NCBI GenBank assembly: GCA_913778505.1
Contig: CAJYWD010000036.1
Coordinates: 248,001-312,000, forward strand
DNA: 64,000 bases
Direction: 5' to 3'
Source: an uncultured Chryseobacterium sp.
GTDB taxonomy: Bacteria; Bacteroidota; Bacteroidia; Flavobacteriales; Weeksellaceae
The translations under genes were made by a program, and so were the position numbers. The notes below the pieces were generated by a model. That model saw only the letters and a program-made list of their open reading frames with translations, made no database searches and was not told where the DNA came from. This document shows, one piece after another, positions 59,960 through 64,000 of this stretch. How positions within the stretch are numbered: the first letter of the stretch is position 1; each line of letters begins with the position of its first letter.

Positions 59960-61294
59960 ATGTATAGTTTTTCACCTAAATTAAGATTATATTCAATCAT
60001 ACTCATCGCAGTGGGTGTAGTTTTATTCGGTATTGGTTATGCCCTTAACCATGGTTTGGATGATTCTGCAATCTCTCACTGGATGGAATCGGTTCATTCC
60101 AAAGGTCATGATGCACCTTCGCATTCCAGCGAATTGGTAGGTCCTCAGGATCACGGTGCGCATCTGGAACATGCCAAACATCAGATTCATAATCAGCCAT
60201 TGGCAGCCATTCATACTTTTGCAGTTTTTGCATTTGGAATCAGCTGTTGTGCATTATTTTTCTATAGTATTCAACATGCTGCGCATGCAGGTTGGTCCAT
60301 TATCGTAACAAGAGTGATGGAAGCGATTGCGTCATTTATTCCTTACGGTGGTGCTTTATTGGTCATCATCATGTTATTGAATATCACGCATCAGGGGCAC
60401 TTATTCCACTGGATGGATCCCAATCTCACAGATCCTGGTTCTCCGGAGTTTGATGTGATTTTATTCGAAAAGAAAAGATTTCTTAATATCCCTTTCTATG
60501 CAATCAGAACGTTGATCTACGTTGTAGGTGCGTCATTCTTTGTGTGGAAACTGAAGAGCCTTTCCAAAAAGGTGGATGAAAATAGAGGCAACAGAAAAAT
60601 TTATGCGAGTCTGTACAGCTGGAGTGTTGGTTACATCGCGTTCTTCGGCTTTGCATCTGCAGCCTGGGCGTGGGATTGGTTGATGTCTATAGACCCGCAC
60701 TGGTATTCTACGCTTTACATTTGGTATTCAATGGTAAGCTGTCTGTCAACTTCCATCGCTGTAATGATCATCATCAGTGTTTACCTTAAGAAAAAAGGTG
60801 TTTATCCACAATTTAACAATAATCACCTGCATGACCTTGGAAAGTTCTTATTTGCAACAAGTATGCTGTGGTCTTACCTTTGGTTCTGTCAGTTTATGTT
60901 GTACTGGTATGCGAACGTTCCGGAAGAGGTTAATTATTTCTTCGGTAGATTCGAATATTACACACCGACGTTCTTGCCGATGTTAGTAGTTAACTTCCTT
61001 GCACCATTATTGGTTTTGGTAAGCAGCAGCATCAAGAGAAATTACAAGGTAGTAACCTTTATGGCTTGCCTGGTAATTTTTGGTCACGCTGTAGATTACT
61101 TCAATATGGTAATGCCGGGAACAGTGGGACCTTACTGGAACAATGCATCTAACGCACTGCTAGTACTTGGCTCATTTGTTTTCGTAGTAGGTCTTTTTAC
61201 TTTCACCGTAATGACAGCATTGTCAAAACTGAAGCTGATGCCTACGGGAAATCCATACTACCACGAATCCGAGATTTACGAGTATCCTTTCTAA
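59960..61294 (+). CDS. actF: Alternative complex III membrane subunit ActF
   Basis: ActF is a second polytopic NrfD-like subunit with about ten helices, of 444 residues. Visible segments include HTFAVFAFGISCCALFFYS, NITHQGHLFHWM, SAAWAWDWLMSIDPHWYSTL and YFMPTFL-like YYTPTFLPMLVVNFLAPLL. The His-rich N-terminal loop (HSKGHDAPSHSSE) is common in the Bacteroidetes form. It closes the operon; a strong terminator follows, and no cox genes come after, unlike in many relatives. Confidence 0.95.
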   Translation: MYSFSPKLRLYSIILIAVGVVLFGIGYALNHGLDDSAISHWMESVHSKGHDAPSHSSELVGPQDHGAHLEHAKHQIHNQPLAAIHTFAVFAFGISCCALFFYSIQHAAHAGWSIIVTRVMEAIASFIPYGGALLVIIMLLNITHQGHLFHWMDPNLTDPGSPEFDVILFEKKRFLNIPFYAIRTLIYVVGASFFVWKLKSLSKKVDENRGNRKIYASLYSWSVGYIAFFGFASAAWAWDWLMSIDPHWYSTLYIWYSMVSCLSTSIAVMIIISVYLKKKGVYPQFNNNHLHDLGKFLFATSMLWSYLWFCQFMLYWYANVPEEVNYFFGRFEYYTPTFLPMLVVNFLAPLLVLVSSSIKRNYKVVTFMACLVIFGHAVDYFNMVMPGTVGPYWNNASNALLVLGSFVFVVGLFTFTVMTALSKLKLMPTGNPYYHESEIYEYPF

Positions 61295-61315
61295 TCAGAT
61301 TAGAAAATTAAATAT

Positions 61316-61343
61316 AACCCAGCAGCAATGTTGGGTTTTTTTA
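61316..61343 (+). terminator. Terminator of the act operon
   Basis: AACCCA and TGGGTT pair around a 10-base loop, followed by TTTTTT. Confidence 0.82.
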
Positions 61344-61368
61344 TTAATTTTAATCAAATTAAAAACAG

Positions 61369-62064
61369 ATGGTTCATAAGATTCCTATTGAAAATATACT
61401 CTTCCTGGACATCGAAACCGTTCCGCAGTCCGATACATGGATCAATCTGGATGCGACCAAGAAATACTTGTGGGATAAAAAAACCAGGTTCCAGAGAAAA
61501 GATGACATCGAAGCTTCCGAATTCTATGAAGAGCGTGCCGGCATCATGGCCGAGTTCGGAATGATCGTGTGCATTTCGATCGGAATGGTAGACAGTAATT
61601 CTGGTAAGCTTAAAATCAAAACGTTCTCCGGCGATGAAAAGACGTTATTGCTCAACTTCTGTGATATTTTTAATGCACCCAGGATGACCAATGTGATCCT
61701 CTGCGCCCATAACGGAAAAGAATTTGACTTTCCATACATTGCCAGACGATTGCTCATTAACGGTATTCAGCCGCCTGTTCCTTTTCAGATGTTTGGCAGG
61801 AAACCTTGGGAGATTCCGCATCTTGATACTTTGGAGCTCTGGAAATTCGGAGACTGGAAAAACTATGTTTCGCTGGAATTGTTGGCCCATATCTTTCGCA
61901 TTCCTACGCCTAAGGATGATATTGATGGAAGCATGGTAGCCCATATATACTACAAGGAAGGGAATATAGACAGAATCATTCATTATTGTGAAAAAGATGT
62001 CTTAACTTTGGCAAATGTTTTCCGGCGGATGCGTCAGGAAGACTTGCTTAAAAGATTAGATTAA
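61369..62064 (+). CDS. 3'-5' exonuclease of the PolB-like DEDD family
   Basis: The 231-residue protein belongs to the predicted 3'-5' exonucleases related to the PolB exonuclease domain. Acidic motifs are FLDIETVP (ExoI) near residue 13, AHNGKEFDFPYIARR (ExoII) near 113, and YCEKDVLTLANVF (ExoIII, Y...D) near 205. The YLWDKKTRFQRKDDIEASEFYEERAG stretch after ExoI is characteristic of the family in Bacteroidetes. Probably acts in DNA repair or degradation. It overlaps nothing and lies 1 base from sufT, so the two are likely co-transcribed. Confidence 0.88.
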   Translation: MVHKIPIENILFLDIETVPQSDTWINLDATKKYLWDKKTRFQRKDDIEASEFYEERAGIMAEFGMIVCISIGMVDSNSGKLKIKTFSGDEKTLLLNFCDIFNAPRMTNVILCAHNGKEFDFPYIARRLLINGIQPPVPFQMFGRKPWEIPHLDTLELWKFGDWKNYVSLELLAHIFRIPTPKDDIDGSMVAHIYYKEGNIDRIIHYCEKDVLTLANVFRRMRQEDLLKRLD

Positions 62065-62065
62065 C

Positions 62066-62392
62066 ATGAAATATACAGACGAGCAGATTGCCGATATTGG
62101 TGAGGAAATTATCAAGGAACTGAAGACGGTTTTCGATCCGGAAATTCCAGTCGATATTTACGAACTGGGCTTGGTATATGATGTCCAGATCTCCGATGAA
62201 GGCGAAGTTCTGGTAATTATGACCTTAACCTCCCCGAATTGTCCTGTTGCGGAAACCCTTCCTGTAGAAGTGGAAGATAAAGTCAGAGGTGTGGAGGGCG
62301 TAAAATCCGCCAAAATTGAACTCACCTTTGAGCCTACATGGACCAAGGAAATGATGAGCGAAGAAGCCAAATTTGAACTTGGTATGTTATAA
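62066..62392 (+). CDS. sufT: SufT-like iron-sulphur assembly protein (MIP18/DUF59 family)
   Basis: The 108-residue DUF59 protein is related to the C-terminal domain of SufT/PaaD, used in iron-sulphur cluster maturation. VFDPEIPVDIYELGLVYDV at residues about 20-38 and the TSPNCPVAETLP motif with the conserved Cys near 56 are clear, as is EPTWTKEMMSEEAKFELGML at the end. In Bacteroidetes it lies near suf genes, which are not in this window. It follows the exonuclease gene by 1 base. Confidence 0.92.
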   Translation: MKYTDEQIADIGEEIIKELKTVFDPEIPVDIYELGLVYDVQISDEGEVLVIMTLTSPNCPVAETLPVEVEDKVRGVEGVKSAKIELTFEPTWTKEMMSEEAKFELGML

Positions 62393-62395
62393 GTA

Positions 62396-62424
62396 AAAAA
62401 TCCTGCTGCGTGCAGGATTTTTGT
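62396..62424. terminator. Bidirectional terminator between sufT and the OsmC gene
   Basis: AAAATCCTGC-TGCGT-GCAGGATTTTT, with A and T runs on both sides. Confidence 0.88.
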
Positions 62425-62431
62425 TTTAGTC

Positions 62432-62830
62432 TCAATATTCGAAAATTAGAATCTTCTTGATGTCCGGATGCAGACTGAGATACACGGGACAATTCTTTGC
62501 GGTTTGCTCAATGAATTCACGCTCTTCCGAAGTATAGGAATGCGGAAATTTAAAAACGCAGAAGATCTCGCCAATTCTCCTTGGCTCAAAATACATGGTC
62601 TTTTTCAGTTCGCAGGTAGCACCTGTAATATCAATATGCCTGTCCTTGCCCAATACTACCAGCGATGCAAACACGCTTTCTGCCAAAGCGGTTGCAAAAA
62701 TATCGGTGGGAGAGAAGTGCTCGCGGACGGTAAAATCATTGGAAGGAACATAGGTGGAGAAAACATCACCAGAAGCTTCGTGCATGGACTCTATTTTTGA
62801 GTCGCCCAAATAAGTAGTTTTTGAAGTCAT
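62432..62830 (-). CDS. OsmC family protein
   Basis: OsmC/Ohr proteins reduce organic hydroperoxides. The 132-residue product has FSPTDIFATALAESVFASLVVLG at residues about 38-60, the usual helix that carries the first active-site Cys, but there is no Cys here; it has Ser/Ala instead. The second Cys is present as NCPVYLSLHPDI near 115, with C-terminal KKILIFEY. It belongs to the YhfA-like branch, and with only one of the two catalytic cysteines a peroxidase role is doubtful. Convergent with sufT. Confidence 0.88.
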   Translation of the reverse strand: MTSKTTYLGDSKIESMHEASGDVFSTYVPSNDFTVREHFSPTDIFATALAESVFASLVVLGKDRHIDITGATCELKKTMYFEPRRIGEIFCVFKFPHSYTSEEREFIEQTAKNCPVYLSLHPDIKKILIFEY

Positions 62831-62947
62831 AACGTGGATATTATATTGTTTTTTCTGTAATAAATTTACGTCAATTTTTTCAAATTTAGAATATCAACTC
62901 AAATAATTTGAGAAAAAATGAGCAAATATCATAGAAGAGCGAAACAA

Positions 62948-63796
62948 TCAAAAATGAAAAATATCTTTGGCCATGTTATAAGCGCTTTCAAAATTGAGAA
63001 GATTCTGATGAATGTCCAGTTTCTCGGACTGCATAAACGTGAAGACTTTTTCCGTTGGCATATTGCCCACCAGATCATCTTTGGCCATCGGGCAGCCGCC
63101 AATTCCTTTTATAGCACTGTCGAATCTTCTGCAGCCTTCATCATACGCTGCTTTTAGCTTCACATAAGAATCCTCGTATCGGTTATGGAAATGCGCGCCA
63201 AAGTGGATGCCAGGATATTTAGATGGAATTTTATTGAACAGTAGCGCAATTCTTTCTGCATCGCCCACGCCGGTGGTATCGGACAACAGTACATCTTTAA
63301 TCCCGATTTCCTCGAAGCGCTTCGCCCAAAAGTCTACATCTTCCCATTTCCAGCTTTCGCCGTACGGATTGCCGAATGCCATGGAGAAATAGAGATTGAG
63401 TTGCCTGCCTTCGGATTTTGTCAGTTCCAGGATTTTCACCACTTCGCTGAAGGCTTCTTCACGGCTTTTGTTGGTATTTCTGTGCTGAAATGTTTCGGAA
63501 ATTGAAAAGGGAAAACCTAAAATATCAACCTGCCCGTGACTCAAGGCTTTTTCAGCACCACGGAGATTGGCCACCACTACGGAGAGTTTGGTATTGGAAA
63601 GTGATTTATCGATCTCGTCTACCACAATTCCGGAATCGGCCATTTGAGGCATTGTTTTCGGATTCACGAAGCTTCCGCAATCCAGGACATCAAAACGCAC
63701 TTCCATCAGGCGGTTGATGTAATCGATTTTCTGTTGTGTGGGGATAAACTCGCCCCATCCTTGCATGGCGTCCCGTGGACATTCGGTTAAGAACAT
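62948..63796 (-). CDS. Hydroxymethylglutaryl-CoA lyase
   Basis: HMG-CoA lyase cleaves HMG-CoA to acetyl-CoA and acetoacetate in leucine degradation. MFLTECPRDAMQGWGEF is the usual N-terminus in Flavobacteriia, so the start is the ATG at 63796. The frame is open to 63889, but those 31 residues come from a structured repeat element. The metal-binding motifs are DTTG near residue 175 and HFHNRY near 208; the lyase signature GIGGCPMAKDDLVGN, with the catalytic Cys, is near 240. About 282 residues, normal length. Confidence 0.92.
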   Translation of the reverse strand: MFLTECPRDAMQGWGEFIPTQQKIDYINRLMEVRFDVLDCGSFVNPKTMPQMADSGIVVDEIDKSLSNTKLSVVVANLRGAEKALSHGQVDILGFPFSISETFQHRNTNKSREEAFSEVVKILELTKSEGRQLNLYFSMAFGNPYGESWKWEDVDFWAKRFEEIGIKDVLLSDTTGVGDAERIALLFNKIPSKYPGIHFGAHFHNRYEDSYVKLKAAYDEGCRRFDSAIKGIGGCPMAKDDLVGNMPTEKVFTFMQSEKLDIHQNLLNFESAYNMAKDIFHF

Positions 63797-63905
63797 TGAC
63801 TTCAATTTAAAATTTATTTGGGCAGCTTTTCCGCCTTCCGTTCCCGCTTTTTTTTGCCAGGCTTTCCCCTCGCAAAAAAAGAGCTCCACTCAAGTCGGGC
63901 TGCGG
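63797..63905 (-). ncRNA. Candidate structured RNA or intergenic element upstream of HMG-CoA lyase
   Basis: On the minus strand it begins CAGCCCGACTTGAGTGGAGC; a long hairpin CTTTTTTTGC ... GCAAAAAAAAG is enclosed by CCCG/CGGG pairing, then GAACGGAAGGCGGAAAAGCT follows. From memory, Flavobacteriia have a common intergenic element with the frame AGCCC-GA ... CTTTT ... AAAAG ... GCGGGA; it may be the flavo-1 RNA, but I am not sure of that name. No tRNA-like or riboswitch-like fold was recognised. The last 95 bases of the window hold nothing else I can support. Confidence 0.35.
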
Positions 63906-64000
63906 TTTCCGGTGTTGAACAACATTGGTCACACTTTCGTAGATATCTATAATCACGAGACTTTCAACTATGACCCCAGATTTGTTTGCCGTTCACTCCA

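Noticed and set aside
63797-63889. 31-residue N-terminal extension of HMG-CoA lyase
   Set aside because: The sequence belongs to a structured intergenic element, and the family N-terminus begins at 63796.

Overview
The window comes from a member of the Bacteroidetes, class Flavobacteriia, most likely Chryseobacterium or a close relative. Three things point there. Promoters have the Bacteroidetes -7 box TAnnTTTG and genes lack Shine-Dalgarno sequences. The gene content includes GldH, a T9SS type A sorting domain, alternative complex III, DUF4835 and Rpb6-like omega. Gene orders such as omega-coaBC-DUF4835-recN are typical of the class.

Region 1 (1-9,077) is the end of the division and cell wall cluster: ftsW (cut by the window edge), murG, a small lipoprotein gene, murC, ftsQ, ftsA, ftsZ and yqeY. 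Nearly every gap holds a short-word repeat, often as a left block and its inverted copy ending just before the next start codon. Some of the words also sit inside murG and ftsQ. Region 2 (9,408-11,638) holds a bacilliredoxin, prs and rplY.

Region 3 (about 11,694-21,612) is a genomic island bounded by direct repeats of the rplY 3' end and its terminator. It encodes an M15 peptidoglycan peptidase, a 796-residue toxin-like protein with a papain-like tip, a one-gene-downstream immunity candidate, a patatin phospholipase, and two 5'-truncated toxin-tip cassettes. These two share a 117-residue block, then diverge into different HExxH tips, each with its own immunity candidate; a third tip remnant follows. 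The M15, toxin and patatin genes share an operator-promoter (CGACA-N5-TGTCG, then 11 bp, then TAnnTTTG) with a WYL-domain regulator gene at 22,824 just outside the island. I read this as a regulated interbacterial effector locus with recombining tips, and it is the best candidate in the window for an undescribed system. No integrase or secretion apparatus is visible here.

Region 4 (21,718-32,684) holds a T9SS-exported protein, the WYL regulator, a GH3-family protein, recN, DUF4835, coaBC, omega, bamD and lepA. Region 5 (32,746-43,673) has a glycosyltransferase-like membrane protein, an M14 carboxypeptidase, a PIN/antitoxin pair with a candidate TACGTA operator, an M1 peptidase, coaX, tadA, an Rrf2 regulator, an SGNH lipoprotein and a FadL-type porin. 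Region 6 (44,050-52,682) has ricT, gldH, a class A PBP, selO, a lipoprotein, a polytopic membrane protein and a SPOR protein. Region 7 (52,869-61,294) is the alternative complex III operon actABCDEF. The window ends with an exonuclease, sufT, an OsmC protein, HMG-CoA lyase and a possible structured RNA element. I saw no tRNA, rRNA, CRISPR array or intact insertion sequence.
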